From: Calycina herbarum
Taxonomy: Eukaryota > Ascomycota > Leotiomycetes > Helotiales > Pezizellaceae
Assembly: GCA_001414485.1 (NCBI GenBank)
Contig: LLEY01000084.1
Span: forward strand, 62,001 to 126,000
Direction of reading: 5' to 3'
DNA length: 64,000 nt
In this document: piece after piece, positions 11,073 through 23,844 of the stretch
How positions within the stretch are numbered: position 1 is the stretch's first letter
Layout: the number at the start of each line of letters is the position of its first letter
Program-made: the position numbers and the translations under genes
The notes under the pieces: model-generated
What the model was told of the DNA's origin: nothing
The model's database searches: none
Seen by the model: the letters and a program-made list of their open reading frames with translations, nothing else

Positions 11073-12123
11073 TCAGTAAAAGGTTGATGGTCGCTTTCCG
11101 ACGAAGATCTTGGTGCCGGCAGCCTTGGAAACGCGGTGAGGAAGAGGGAATTTGAGGTTCTTGGTAAGGAGTTGCTTGATGTATGGGCGCTTGACGTCTT
11201 CTGTCTTCTCGAGCTCGACGACCTTGAGGATCTGTTTTTTATCATGTTAGTGCCTGCATGCCTTGTTGAGTCTGGATATCAATAAAACATACGTGAACCG
11301 AACGGAAACGAGATCGATGTCTGGCTGCCATATCTTGGTAGAGAGCCTCAACTGCATCGGTTCTTGACATCTCACGGTACTCCTTGTACATGTTGTGGGT
11401 ACCTGAGCGAGAATCGTATCGGATCCAGATACCAAAGTTCTTGACCTTCAATGGGCGCTTCTCGTGGATCTAGAAATGTGCCATTAGCACTTTGCTACCG
11501 CGAAAGATATTAGATTACCCACCACGTTCAAGCTGACAATCTCTCCGTTTGCCTTCTTGACCTTTCTCAACTTCATCAAAAAGTACCAGAAACGAGACTT
11601 TGCAACCACGGTGTTTGGCGCAAAGATTCTCATGCGGTACAGCTTAGGCGCTGGGTTTGCATCTGTTGGCAGATGGCGGCCAATGACCTGGTATTCTGTG
11701 AGACGACCTGTTGATGTGTTAGTCTTTATCCTTCAATTCGCCTGTATCCCGGTATCTAGCGTCGTTCGTAGGCATCGTTCGTCCATAATGGTCGGTCGGC
11801 TTCGGGGTGCAGTCGTGGTCGTTGTGCCAATTCACTGGCCTTCGAGTCGCGAATCCCACCTCGACGCTCCAGATTGACGAAAGCTCACGATAATTATGGT
11901 GGGGTCCTGTCGAACTTGCAGTATTTCCCCCTCGTTCAATCGTAGGTCGTAAACCAAGATAATTCCTCTTCCGACCAATTTCCTAAGCCCTTTCGCATCG
12001 AATCCTCCTCCTCCGCGGCTCCCATTGGCATTCGTCGTCGCTGTCGTAATTTTTTTCGAGTCGAGATTTGACGATGCAATCCTAGGCCCTGGGAGGAAAT
12101 AAAGAAATCTAGAGCTTACCCAT
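11073..12123 (-). CDS. rpl20: 60S ribosomal protein eL20 (L18a/L20)
   Basis: Model: complement(join(11073..11231,11293..11469,11523..11707,12120..12123)), 174 aa, the normal length of eL20. It starts [17 protein letters not shown]. The conserved core [20 protein letters not shown] is read at about 11370-11430, and the protein ends [10 protein letters not shown]. It is a component of the large cytosolic ribosomal subunit. The first coding exon is only four bases (ATG plus G), followed by a 412-bp intron; the other introns are 53 and 61 bp. A tiny first exon and a long first intron are common in fungal ribosomal protein genes. It diverges from csn12 across about 500 bp. Confidence 0.95.
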
Positions 12124-12625
12124 CTTCTGGGTATTAGCAGATGATCGATACGTCCACCATGGGATGCAAACTTACTGTGAATATGTGGCCGTTGTCGGTG
12201 TCGTATGTTGTCGCGATTCAACAATTTCTCGGGCAGGTTTTCGAGATTTGGGGTAGGGCATGAAAATTGTCTGCCCTGTGCTCGCTTGTTGAGTCGCGCT
12301 TACCACATTCGGGTTAGCGCAACAGGTCGGCGGAGCCTCAGACGCTCCCTGCGGGTTTAGTAAACATCAACCCGTCCAAGTCGGGAGAATCTTGATCGAG
12401 TTGATCGGTTCTCTTGTATCTCAATTAATTGGTCTGGTTTGATACAACTTTCGTCTGTTTAAGATCGCGTACTTTGATTCACTGGGGGGATGCTACATCT
12501 TCGCCGTTTGACCCCTGCCTCCTTCCTGCCTTAGGACGAGAGTTGGGCTTCAAAAGCCGCGGGAGTCTTTTGCATCAACACTATCTGATTTACGTTTCAT
12601 GAGAAAAAGAACAGGATAATTCATC
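12124..12625. promoter_or_regulatory. Divergent promoter region eL20 / csn12
   Basis: About 500 bp separate the two divergent start codons. There is no open frame of note. It must hold both promoters and leaders. I cannot name specific sites from the sequence. Confidence 0.5.
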
Positions 12626-14574
12626 ATGGAGCCCGTATTTCAATGTTTTCAACGAGGTTATGGAAATGGCGATGGTTACGCTCTTTCCGATACCCTCTCA
12701 CCCATTCCTCCCGACTCACAACCGGATAGACTCTCCAACTTTTTTCGAAGCACCAACTTTGCGAATGTAAAGAGAGATTTCAAACAAGGATTGTTGCGCA
12801 ACTCAGAAGTTGGCATGACAGAAGAAGAATACAATGGTTGGGTTGAAGTTTATGTTGCCTACTGGAAAGCTGTCGGGGAGCTTTTAGCAGCCAACGCAGC
12901 CCCAAAGTTTAACTCAAAGGTGATGATGATGTTTTCCTTTTCAAATTCTCTTTATATCATATCCAGTTCTCCCGAACGTTACTCTCTGAGCAAGCTGTTG
13001 ATTTGAGTTCTCCGTCACGTGTGCAAACTGAATAGCTCGTCTCACCTTGAAGGGCATCAATTTCAGCTATTGCCATTGCAACTTTCAAGAGCACTCAGCT
13101 AACATTGTTGCAGCCAGCATGGACGAGAACTTATGATGCTTGGAAGGAGTTGACATCAGTATTACACCGCGGTTACAGCAATCATGGATTCCCATCCTGG
13201 ACATTACCTTGTCTATACGTAGCAGGGAAATTTCTGCGAATATTTGCAATCAAGGCAGATGAGGCTACATCAACAACTACGAGCGCGGTAACAAGTTTCG
13301 GTGATGATCTGAATCCAGACTCCGAAAAGAATGAGAAACTCGAAGACGCAGCAAGACAGCTCAACCGAATCTTCAATCTCTGCCTGAGTGATAGGTTAGT
13401 TTCCATCCACGATGGCAAGACTGTTTCTTTTCTGATTGCTGACACTCTCTTAGAGAAACAAATCTTGCCCTTTCAAGAAAATGGGGTATCTACTATACCA
13501 CCAATTTATTACTGAAGACGTACTTCAAGCTAAATCAGATTGGCCTATCGAAAAATATCCTCAATGCCATTCGAGCTTACAAGGGTGATATGCCACTTCT
13601 TGATAAGTTTCCAGCTAGTCAGCAAGTGACTTACAAATATTACATCGGAGTCATTTGCTTTCTGGAGGAGAATTACGTGGAGGTGAGATTGTTTTATTCA
13701 TTGCAATCCTCGATGACTCGACAAGCTAACCACCTCCTTTAGGCCGAGAACAACCTCACAGAAGCATGGAACAAATGTCATAAAGACGCAATCCGCAATA
13801 AAGAGTACGTAAACCTCGATAATCCAGTCATACATGGCATGTGCTCACATATCATAGACTCATCCTCACATACCTCATCCCGTGCCATCTCCTAACCACT
13901 CACACACTTCCAACCCTCGCCCTTCTTTCGCCCTACCCACGACTCCAAGATTTGTTCCTCCCACTATCTCGCTGCATCAAGAAAGGCGACCTAGCAGGCT
14001 TCGATGCCGCCCTCGTAGCCGGAGAAGATGAATTCGTCAAGCGCCGCATCTACCTAACTTTAGAACGAGGCCGCGACATTGCCTTACGCAACCTCCTTCG
14101 CAAAGTGTTCATCGCAGGAGGCTTCGAAGAACCCAAGGAACCTGGCGGACCACCAGTTCGCAAATCGAGAATACCAGTTGCGGAATTTGGTGCGGCGATT
14201 AGTATTGGTAGTAAGGAGACGATGGATAATGATGAAGTGGAATGTCTTTTGGCAAACATGGTATACAAGGTTCGTTTTCTTATCTTGATTTTAACTTCTC
14301 ATTCTCTTCGGTTACGAGGTGCAGGTTACATGAGGCTTACAGCTGCCTACCTATCTGCCTTCTTCACAAGGCACTCCCCCTTTCCTTTCGCCTCCGCACC
14401 TCCCCGCACGGATGATTTCGGGGTGCCACGACTTCACAATGAGTCAAATCACCCACCAAAAGCACAAAAAAGCTGACCGATCCCACACAGAACTTAATGA
14501 AAGGTTATATAGCCCGGGATCGAGGGATCGTAGTGCTGAGTAAAGGCGGAGCATTCCCCGGCACTGGTGTTTGA
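12626..14574 (+). CDS. csn12: Csn12 / PCID2-like PCI-domain protein
   Basis: Model: join(12626..12919,13114..13394,13454..13682,13743..13804,13858..14269,14491..14574), 453 aa, phases consistent. The N-terminus is [20 protein letters not shown]. The central PCI region contains [20 protein letters not shown] and [20 protein letters not shown]. The C-terminus [19 protein letters not shown] is a signature of fungal Csn12 proteins. In yeast the homologue associates with the COP9 signalosome and splicing factors, and the related PCID2/Thp1 belongs to TREX-2 mRNA export; this is family knowledge. Introns are 194, 59, 60, 53 and 221 bp; the first ends with a GCTAAC branch site. Two minus-strand frames over the last exons are shadows. 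Confidence 0.92.
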
Positions 14575-16480
14575 CGAGCGGGTTAGGTTGGCCGGTCAAC
14601 AGACGAATGATATAAGAGGACTGATGTCGCAAAACCCAATATTATCGGTAACGCATTGGGAAGGGATGATGGTGTGTTTTGTGTTCGAGAAGGTTCGGAG
14701 GGGAGACGACGGGTGGTGCTGCCGTTGTTATGTGTGGTTGAGGCATATTGGGGAGGTACAGTGATTTGACTCATACCCTGGCTGGCTTTTTGGGGGGGGG
14801 ATACTAAATAAATTGGTCTTCATCAATAGCAATATTTACAGAGTCACCAACTCGGTGAGCAAATACAGTTCGCGTCTGATCAGTCATCGTCTGTATCCTC
14901 GCCCATCTCCAAATTCACAATTCTTCATATCCCAGATCTTACCTTCACATCCCCTATCTTCCCCCACCTCTAACCCAAACAGAGTAACACACCTCCTCTC
15001 GCACACCACCATCACGACCAACACTTAAAGCAGCACCCTCGACCCCTTACATTGGTCCCAAACTCAAACGGCCAAAAAAACTCAGTTCATCGTTCAGCTC
15101 TCAAACCGGCCCCTCCAATTCGTCAATGGCAAGTTCACATCCCCTTCCCCACCCGAGGTTCCTCGGAATCCAAGGTTCAGAGGTGACTCACTCTTCCCTG
15201 GCTGAACGTGCTGAGTGTGGTGGGTATGGTGCCTAGCCAATGGGTGGTATTGAGGGGGGTAAGGATTGGACCTTCGGGCGTGGGGTTGCAGGTTGCAGGT
15301 TGATAAGAGGGTCGGGAAGGAAGTATTGCTCTTTTAGGGTTAGGTTTTTTCGTGCTTGGTTCGTTCGGATGAGGAGGGGGTCGGTTAGGGTGTTTGAGGT
15401 GAAGATTCTAGATGGTGGAGTGATGGTTTGTGAAGGGGAGGATCGTCATTAAAATATTAAGTTTTGTGATGTCGGAGGGCTTGAATGGTCTTGTTCTGTG
15501 AGGTGATATTCCGTGAAGGAGGCTTTTGAATGTGAACTCCGATTTCTCCATGTTTCAATTTCTCATTTTCCGTAGACTCGGACATTGGAATCTCACGAGA
15601 ATTTCAATCTATGGCGTTCTCAAATTTCCGTCTTCTCACCCAATTTCAAAAATTCACAAAAGCGTTCTCAAAATTCGTTCGCTTAAAGTTTGAGAAGTCA
15701 ATTTTTTTTCTCGGTTTCTCAATTTCTCCTATCCACTCTCTGGCCATCTTAAGCTGGCAATTTGTCTGCCCACCAAGATAAAACCCCACCCGCTGCTCGC
15801 TCACTAATTCCAATTCCCCAAGTAAAAATCCCGATGAGAAAGAAGAGGACAAGAACATAAAAACTCCCTCCCCCGTTAACATTCTATGGATTCTCGCCCA
15901 CCGCCGTGTATGAAATACAAACTATACATATCAAGATACCAAACAAACTCTCTTGAAATACTTTTCATCCTACACAATCTTCCTTTTTCCAATATTGATA
16001 CCCATATTTCATCTCAACTGTCTCTCACGACAGGAGGTAATTATATTCCAGGATGACTCCTCTCTTTCTCTTCGTGGAAAATGCAATCAGACCAAAACGC
16101 AAACGACAGCGAAAGCAAAACAAGCAATCTCAGAGATATTTTCTCTCAGCCGTAAAGGAGAAACGCGAAAAATAATAGACAGGGAAAAGGTTACGAGTAA
16201 GAAGAGTAGTGATACAGCCCAAGTTCTTTCCTTGAAACCCAAACGCCGATGTGGTATCAAATAGCAACGCGAGGTAAAGCAAAGCGGAAGGAAAATATCG
16301 TGACATGAAAGGAGGAAGGTGGAGATATTATGTTGGTGAGTTGGTGAGAAGAGGGGGTGTTGATGACAATGAGCCATTGAAAGCACTCGTGTTGTTTGGG
16401 ATGCTACCTTGAAGAGCGATGATGGGTTGCCAAGTTATCGGGCGGAAGACTTGGTTGGCGGAACTTCTTCTTGATCATGT
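14575..16480. other. Intergenic, no gene seen
   Basis: About 1.9 kb. It includes C/T-rich (14880-15060) and G-rich (15240-15460) stretches. A 16-kb frame (15953-16264) has no ATG at its start and a Lys/Ser-rich composition. I see no domain, RNA or repeat here. Confidence 0.5.
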
Positions 16481-17498
16481 CTAATGATGAGTTCGGACGC
16501 TACGTGGTGAACCTCTGTATGGCTGTCAGTATTTGGTTGCCTTCAAACGCGATGAAGTGATGACGGAAGCAACTTACGCAACACTAGTAACATCATCAAC
16601 ATGATTGCACAGAGCAACGAACAAGTCAAAGAATAATTGGCTTCCACCAGAATGCATTTCCATTTGCATCGTTCCGCTTCTCTTGAACGTTGAACGAGAA
16701 CGGATTATAAGAGCGAGATAATGAGCCCGAAGCTTGGAGTCGGTGTCGGGTGTATTGGCATAAGCATAGCGCGCCGAAGACAAGATAGTGCTGCATTGAA
16801 TGCCGGATTCTGTTATTTTGTTAGCGTTGAGATACGCAGAAGAAAGGTGGAGAATCAATACTTACGCAAACCTTGCTTTCTCAACGCAACACGCTTCAGC
16901 TCCTCCAATCCATATTTCTCCGCAGTGCAATATATGACCGTGTCCTTCAATAACTCCCCATCAACACCGTGGTGATACACAGTGCTCTCAACACTGCTTC
17001 CACCCTCGCCTGTCTCGAGTTCCCATGTATTCTTCCGCTTATTGTGTATGAGTCGAGGATAATAATCGCCCTTGTATAGATATTCGAGAACGGAGGAGAA
17101 GATTTCGGGTTCTTCGTCTGGAAGTGAGACACGTTTGTTGGTGGCCTCCATGAATTGTCCTCGACATGCTGCCTGGAAGAATGGCGAGTGGCAGAGAACG
17201 TCTTCGTGAGCGGCGAAAAGTCGTTGCTCACGACCAACGACCAAAGTGATTATTGAGGAAGTGAGTGTGCTATTCAGATTTCTCGTCAGCGACCGTAGAA
17301 TGGTTCGCAGATTGCGGAAGTTGTCTTGACTCACCTTCCTGTTGCAGCAGCCTCCTCCCCTGGTAGTTTACGAGCAGAGCGTTCTTGACGGTGTTTTGAC
17401 ACTCCTGCGTGTTCTCGAAACGACGACTTTCCCTTCGTCGAACTCCGCTTTCGTGAGAAGCTCTCGGTTTGTGATTTACTGACATTTCGGCTGAACAT
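16481..17498 (-). CDS. BTB/POZ domain protein
   Basis: Model: complement(join(16481..16514,16578..16809,16866..17269,17335..17498)), 277 aa, phases consistent. The start at 17498 (MFSRNVSKSQTESF) is set by the phase of the first intron (65 bp). The frame starting at 17485 does not splice in phase. The N-terminal 55 residues are basic and Ser-rich. The BTB domain follows: SIITLVVGREQRLFAAHED, then SPFFQAACRGQFMEA, LPDEEPEIFSSVLEYLYKGDY and a later AEKYGLEELKRVAL. BTB domains mediate dimerisation and often link substrates to cullin-3 ligases. Fungal two-BTB-core proteins of this size are common and mostly uncharacterised. Remaining introns are 56 and 63 bp. Confidence 0.88.
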
Positions 17499-19479
17499 TT
17501 TGATCGGTCGCGATGTTTATCGTGATGGTCGTTTCGTTATTTTGGTCGTTGGTCGGCGGGCGGGCGGGCAGATGTCGAGGGGTCGAAGGTGTCGAGGATG
17601 GTGAGGATGTCGAAAATGGCGATGTTTGTCGGTGGTTGTCGAAGGCTGTCGATGGAACGAGGAAGAAAATAGAAGAAGGAGAAGCGGTGGGAGGGACGGC
17701 TGGTATTTAAAGAAGTGTTCAGGTAGCAGAGGACAGGATCTTCAGGCTTCTCGATGCCTATATTGGGTAGTGTGGGTGGGTGTAGGTTGCAAAATTGCGA
17801 GGCCTGAACTCAAGGCCGACGGGAAGACGCGACGAAGCAGGGGCCAAATGCAAACCACTTTACGCGGTTGGACACGTTGACACCTGACTTGACTCACGTG
17901 CAAGGGTTATGTGCTTGCTAGCCCCCCATTAGCTCCTGGGCTTCCTTGAACTCGGGTGGGATGCCAGCCTTCCGGCATTGCATTCTCTCACTTTCCTTAA
18001 AGCGGCCAGCCAGGCCACCGAAGTGGAGGGGTGAGGGGAGGGGGGTGAGACAAGGAGGGCGACGGGGACTTGAACGAGGAGGAGATGTGATGAAGAGCCT
18101 CCTCCCACCCGGATGCCTGCACCAAATCCATTTGGCCCAGCAGCACCCGTGCAACAAGAAAAGAGAGATCATACGGAGAGTGGCAATCCGAAGGCATCGC
18201 AAGAACCGGGAATGGGCTTCTAACGAAAAACAGCAACTCTGCGCTTCTTATCAAACGGTGATATCTCGTGAAGTTGTGCATCTTCATATCAAGCTTCATT
18301 CAGCCTTGGCTTTCGGACTCTTGGACTCCTTCTGCGGCGCAGCCATGGAAGAACTTTAGCGTCTTCCCTAGCGTTCCGATTCTTTGGTCACCAACTTTGG
18401 ATCGCGGAACAATCAATTGACACACTGAAAGCTGCTGCTGTGCCTCCACCAACAAGAAAATAATCAAAAAGGGGCCGCTTCTCCCTGCATTTCACCGGCC
18501 GAGTGGCCAACTGACTTAATGCAACCAATTGTTCATATCCTTGGTTCCGTTTCATAAATGGATAAAAGCAGCTCGCCTCCCTTTCTTTTGTCGGCTGCGG
18601 GGCGCAAAATGGTGCAACAGTTTGTGATGAAAAATCAGAGATTACCAACTGAACTTTCCAATTGGCTCAATTATAATTATCTCACAATAAAAGATCCTTC
18701 CTCTGCTGAACGATCGAAAAGCCAATTTTCAGCGACCAAGTGAGAAGGATAATCTCCTTTGTTTGGTTTGATAATGAGGTTGTGCGAGTAGGACATGACA
18801 GTTACTCCTGAACTAGTCAAGGACAAGTAAAGATATTGATTGTTCGGAAAGTCTAGAAGAACCGGGATTTCAGTTTCCTCATTCTCCCAGATACTCTCGG
18901 ACAATATTAATATTTGTTCCATGCTACTGTCGTTTCAGGTGAATACTACTTTGTAGCTAGTTCACGTGACCTGGAAAGGGCTATATAAGAAGGGACCTAC
19001 GTAGCTACTCTTAGATAAGATAGATAAGAATAATATACCACTTTGAGCACCAGTTTAGGTACCAGTTTTATAACCTTAAGTTATACTAACAGCTACTTAG
19101 AGTAATAAGAAAGAGGAGCATGTACAGAACTATGAGTCTATGAGCGACTTTTTACTCGACTAGAAAAAGAGTATAACAGTTTCGTCCCAAAACTCACTCT
19201 CGCGGTATTTCTGCAATTTAAACAGCGGATTTATATAACCATCACTGGGTATGAAGGATATACATAACCAGTACATCTCCATCCAAATAACTTCAGAGCG
19301 GAGACAACCCATACAAGTCCATCAAATAAGAATGTCATGGAATGTGATTGCTGAATCAATATTCATCTTTCTAGTTCTAGAAACGTAGTCCGCAAAACAC
19401 ACGTATATCAAAGACCCACCAAAACACCAGAAACTCCACGCTGAAAAAGACAACCATACAGACCCCCCATACTCTCACT
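17499..19479. other. Intergenic, no convincing gene
   Basis: About 2 kb. The BTB promoter side (17500-17700) is G-rich with GTCG repeats. A 137-codon plus frame (17946-18359) is Arg/Pro-rich low complexity without a domain. Positions 18940-19120 are AT-rich, with CTACGTAGCTACTC-like short repeats. Nothing else can be supported. Confidence 0.5.
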
Positions 19480-20675
19480 TTAATTGCTATGTTTTTTGCC
19501 TTCACAAGCCTCCCTCGCAACTCTTTCAACAGCATCAACAACTGCTCTCAGCACCTCTCCCTTGACCAAAACCTCAGTATGCAAAGCACCTCCAATAACT
19601 TTCCTCTCAACCTCAAGTCCCGCCTCCTTACATACCACCTCCATTCTCTCCCCATGCTCCCTCGGCACAAGTTCATCTCTTCCAGCCTGCAAAATCAAAA
19701 CCCCGGGTGCCTTCTCTTTGACTACCGGTAGTTCCTCTTCATCAGTCACCGTCAACCTCCTATTCAGATCCACCAAAGCCTTCTCGGTATCAAGGTGATT
19801 CCACAAAAACGGTCCCAGATAACGATATGGAAGCCATACCTGAGGATAGAGAGTTTGTAACATAGCCCGGATACTCAAGAATGGAGTTTCGAGGATGAGG
19901 GTTTGGAGGGAGAGACTTTTGTACAGAGGGGGAGGAAGATCAGAGCCCAACTTTGAGGCCACTCCTGCTCCGATGCTTTGGCCCCAGATGATGAGGGGGG
20001 CGGGTTCTTGAGAGGACGAGACTTGGGCTGCTGTCCATCGAAGAGAAGCGATTGCATCGAGTGCAATACCCTTTTCTGAAGGACGACCACTTGAGGTCCA
20101 GTAACCTCGGTAGGCACAGCATACGAATACGTATTTGATGGGAAGGCTGGCTGTAAGAGCTCTCTGTCTGAGAATTCGTAATACGGGTGAGAGAAAAGGA
20201 AGACGGGGTGGTAAGGAGGAAGCATTCCCTGTAGCTACTTAGCTTATGCTCCAGACGAAAACAAAATAGAATGATGGAGAAACCAACCTTGGAAATACAA
20301 GATATAGACAGTTTTCAGAGGCAGATCCGGTGAAGTAGTAACTCGATTCTCCACACTGGCAACACACAAACTAATGCAAGTGCCATCCAAAGACTTGATC
20401 CTCTCCTCGCGCCAAACAATTTCTCCACATTGGTTTTTATAGTCTTCAATCTTCTCTCTTCTGGCATTCGGGGGCAGACCAGGCATATAAATGATTTTAT
20501 TCTGGAAAAGAATCATCATAAGACATTTCCAAGTCCATAATGTGAGAACGAGTCCGCCGAAAACTAGAGGAGGTACTAGAAACGAATGAATCCCACGACA
20601 ACTGCCGTATGATTCCCAGCGCATCGATGCCAATGGCCTCAAAGCCCACACCCTCGACCGAGAAGAAGTTCCCAT
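19480..20675 (-). CDS. Bem46/ABHD13-like alpha/beta hydrolase
   Basis: Model: complement(join(19480..20228,20288..20675)), 378 aa; an alternative ATG at 20624 gives 361 aa and may be the real start, since it lies just before the membrane anchor. An N-terminal hydrophobic helix (IHSFLVPPLVFGGLVL) is followed by QNKIIYMPGLPPNARRE. The oxyanion region YFQGNASS spans the single 59-bp intron. The nucleophile elbow is IIWGQSIGAG (GxSxG). The acidic residue is in LILQAGRDELVP and the histidine in GGALHTEV, so the catalytic triad is complete. Members are serine hydrolases anchored in membranes; the fission yeast homologue is bem46. The substrate is unknown. It diverges from sds22. Confidence 0.85.
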
Positions 20676-21107
20676 ATTTCGAAAAATGAGGGCGTTGGGC
20701 CGGCGTCGCTGTTGGAAAGCAGCTGTAACCTTGGCCCGATGGGGAAAATGAAGCATCACGACAACCAGTGTTGTTGGCCCTCCCACAACATCCCACGTCT
20801 TCTGTATCCTATCACACCAAATGGCGCATGTTGAGTTGTTGCAAGTCTCTCGATTGGCGTGAATCAAAAATTGTGAAAGAGTGACGAGAAGGGAAAGTTG
20901 AAGCAGCTGCAGTCTGCACCCCAGAGCTCATTCATCGCTGTTGCCCCGCTGTGTCATCCAACCCCTGGGGATTCTTTGCCCCCGTTGGCCGACACAGCAT
21001 TCCACTTCCAAACAGCTCTTCAAAACCCGAACCACTATGAGTTGATGACCAAACGAAATTTAATTACACCTTCTCAACGCTCTCCCAAACACCGCGCATA
21101 ATCTGCA
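20676..21107. promoter_or_regulatory. Divergent promoter region hydrolase / sds22
   Basis: About 430 bp between divergent starts. No gene. It must contain both promoters; I recognise no specific site. Confidence 0.4.
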
Positions 21108-22366
21108 ATGCCTTCCTCCGAGAAAGAAAGTACGACTCCAACACATATCTCCATCAACGGCGAAGATGCCAAAGGCCATGAAGGCGACTCCCCCAAAGGC
21201 AGCACAACGCCTAGGAGTAGCAGTGGATGGGATGGCAAGCTCCGTCTAGAAAAGAAAGCCGAGCTTGTAAACCCAGAAGCCATTTCCGACCCAGAATACT
21301 CAGACGAGGAACAAGTTCTCCAGGGAGAGAAGATAGAAGCAGACGAAGGTTGGTGATCCCATGGCGGGGTCGATTTCCATACACAAAATCAGCGCTGACA
21401 ACACCCCACCTCCAGATCTCCTAGATGATTACCCCCTCGACACCGAAGAAATAGACTGTGTCCACGCCCGCGTATCCTCCATCCCCTCCCTCCGTCTCTC
21501 ACGCTTCAACGCCGTGACCCGCCTCTGCCTCCGCCAAAACACAATCACCGAAATCGAAGGCCTCTCCTGCCTAGCCAGCACACTGGTAGAGCTAGACCTC
21601 TACGACAACCTAATAGCCCACATCCGCGGCCTCGAAGACCTCACAAACCTTACCTCCCTCGACTTCTCCTTCAACAAAATAAAGCACATAAAGAAGATCA
21701 CCCACCTCACATCCCTCACCGACCTCTACTTCGTGCAAAACAAGATTTCCAAGATCGAGAACCTGGAGGGATTGACAAAGTTGCGGAATTTAGAACTGGC
21801 AGCGAACAGGATCCGCACAATCGAGAATCTAGACACCCTCACAGGCCTCGAAGAACTCTGGCTAGGAAAAAACAAAATCACCGAAATCGCCAACCTCTCC
21901 CCCCTCACGAACCTAAAAATTATCTCCATACAAAGCAACCGCATCCGCGAAATCTCCAACCTCCCCTCTTCCCTCGAAGAACTCTACATCTCCCACAACG
22001 CCCTCTCCTCCCTCACCGGTCTCGAATCCGTGCCCGGCCTACGAGTCCTGGATATCAGCAACAACCAAATCACAAGTCTAGTAGGACTAAAGCATTTAGA
22101 AGAGTTGGAAGAGGTATGGGCGAGTTACAACCAGATCTCGGATTTCGCAGAGGTGGAGAGCGAATTGAGGGACAGGAAGAAGTTGAATACCGTTTATTTC
22201 GAGGGGAACCCTTTGCAGTTGAGGAATCCTACGTTATATAGGAATAAGGTTCGCTTGACTTTACCTCAGGTCATGCAGATTGATGCCAGTAAGTTTTTCC
22301 AGGATTTCAAACAGAGATGTTTGGAAAATTACTAACCATTTTACAGCCTTTGTAAGAGTTTCATAG
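21108..22366 (+). CDS. sds22: Protein phosphatase 1 regulator Sds22
   Basis: Model: join(21108..21348,21416..22288,22347..22366), 377 aa, phases consistent. The N-terminal 80 residues are acidic and Ser-rich, probably disordered. From about residue 90 there is a ladder of roughly eleven 22-residue SDS22-type leucine-rich repeats, with units such as NLTSLDFSFNKIKHIKKI, LRNLELAANRIRTIENL and LEELWLGKNKITEIANL. The LRR cap ends IDATFVRVS, the last six residues coming from a 20-base final exon. Sds22 binds and controls protein phosphatase 1, mainly in the nucleus, with roles in mitotic exit. The introns (67 and 58 bp) are standard; the second has an ACTAAC branch site. Confidence 0.96.
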
Positions 22367-22496
22367 AGAGGAATGGGATGGTGCTGAAAGCGAGGAATGG
22401 ATGGTAAACATGAGAAGCACGGTTTATGGCGCACTGGGATGGAGTTCCGGAAGTCTCAAAGATCAGAGGCTTTTTCCCAAAACAGTCACAGCTAGA

Positions 22497-22670
22497 GAGA
22501 TACTCAGATACTTCAGACACATGTCACAGATTATAAATATGAACAATCTGAAGTGCAATGCAACGATAGTCGAAGAGAGACTCGAAGTGAGTTACTCAGA
22601 TGCTTCAGACACACGTCACAAACTATGAATCTGAACAATTTGAAGTGCACTACAAAAATAATGTTTTCAT
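22497..22670. repeat. Imperfect tandem duplication, about 92-bp unit
   Basis: TACTCAGATACTTCAGACAC at 22501 recurs as TACTCAGATGCTTCAGACAC at 22593, each followed by a diverged copy of the GTCACA...TATGAAxxTGAACAAT...TGAAGTGCA segment. Two copies are visible, about 80-85% alike. They lie between the convergent 3' ends of sds22 and xylose reductase. Confidence 0.75.
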
Positions 22671-22768
22671 TTATCGTCTCTCTCGGTCAACAATTCTAGG
22701 ACAGTAGGCTACGAATACAAAGTCATGAAGCAACGCCTATTCAGCATCTCAACCAAACGTCTCGTACT

Positions 22769-23844
22769 CTATGCAAAAATGTGCAAAGTTCCGAGGTACT
22801 GTTAAATTCATAAGCATTGAAATCAAGAGAATGGGGGAGAGGGGTTACTTACATCAGTTGGGTTGTTGAATCTGAGGTGGCGGTTCAAAGCACTGATGGA
22901 CTCCAATTCAGACTTTTCCAAATCGAACGAGGTAACGTCCAAGTTTTGTTGCAGACGCTTCTCGTTGTTGCTCTTAGGAATAACAGCCAATCCACGTTGA
23001 GTGGCCCATCTAAGAAGAACTTGAGCAGGAGTCTTCTTGTACTTCTCAGCCAAAGAGGTAACGACTGGGTGCTCGAAGAGAACTGGGGTGTCCTTTGCCT
23101 TGTCCCAGCCAAGCTCAATGAAGGATTGGGGACCGAATGATGAGTATGCAGTAACCTTGATACCTTCGGTCTCAGCAAGTTGAAGGAGTGTTGGTTGAAC
23201 GAGGTATGGGTGGTGCTCGATTTGAAGAGTAGCAGGTCTAATCTTGGCATATCGGAGCAAATCCAAGATCAAAGAACCTTGGAAATTCGAGATACCAATG
23301 GATTTGGATAGTCCCTTGGCCACCAAACTCTCCATTGCTTGCCATGTCTCCTGGATGGTGGCATTGCTGAGCACAACTTTGTCACCCTCGTAGTTCCATC
23401 CTGGTGGATATCTGACCTCGGGAGCAACATATTTGAGGGCAACGGGGAAGTGGATGAGGTAGAGATCAAAGTATTCGATTTGCAAGTCTGCGAGTTGCTT
23501 TCGGGCAATCTTCTCGACTTGATCAGCGTCGTGGAAGGAGTTCCAGAGCTTGCTGACGAGGAAAAGGTCCTCGCGCTTGACAAGTCCATCCTTAATGGCT
23601 CGAGCGATGCCCTCTCCTACTTCCTTCTCGTTACCGTAATCTGCAAAATTGACATCAGCATGAATTCTCAATATGTGTAGGAATGGAACGTACCGCAAGC
23701 TCCATCGAACAAACGGTATCCGACCTTGATGGCGTTATAAACGGTATCGGCACAAGTTGCGTTGTCAACCTTCCACAGACCAAAACCAACTTGTGGCATC
23801 TCATATCCGCTGTTGAGCTTGAGACTTGGGACGGTGGTAACCAT
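22769..23844 (-). CDS. xyl1: NAD(P)H-dependent D-xylose reductase (aldo-keto reductase)
   Basis: Model: complement(join(22769..22798,22853..23640,23694..23844)), 322 aa, the usual length. It reduces D-xylose to xylitol, the first step of fungal xylose use, in the cytosol. The AKR catalytic residues are visible: Asp and Tyr in FDGACDYGNE (split by the first intron), Lys in LVSKLW and His in LYLIHFP. GISNFQ and the cofactor motif [10 protein letters not shown] follow. The last exon is 30 bases and gives the family-type C-terminus LHIFA. Introns are 53 and 54 bp. The start [20 protein letters not shown] fits the family. Alternatives within AKR family 2 (glycerol or arabinose reductases) cannot be fully excluded. 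Confidence 0.92.

Noticed and set aside
15953..16264. 103-codon frame with hydrophobic start, possible secreted protein
   Set aside because: Begins at TTG, no ATG before the hydrophobic stretch, Lys/Ser-rich remainder without cysteines pattern.
17270..17485. 71-codon minus frame starting MSVNHK as first BTB exon
   Set aside because: It does not splice in phase with the BTB exon; the frame starting at 17498 does.
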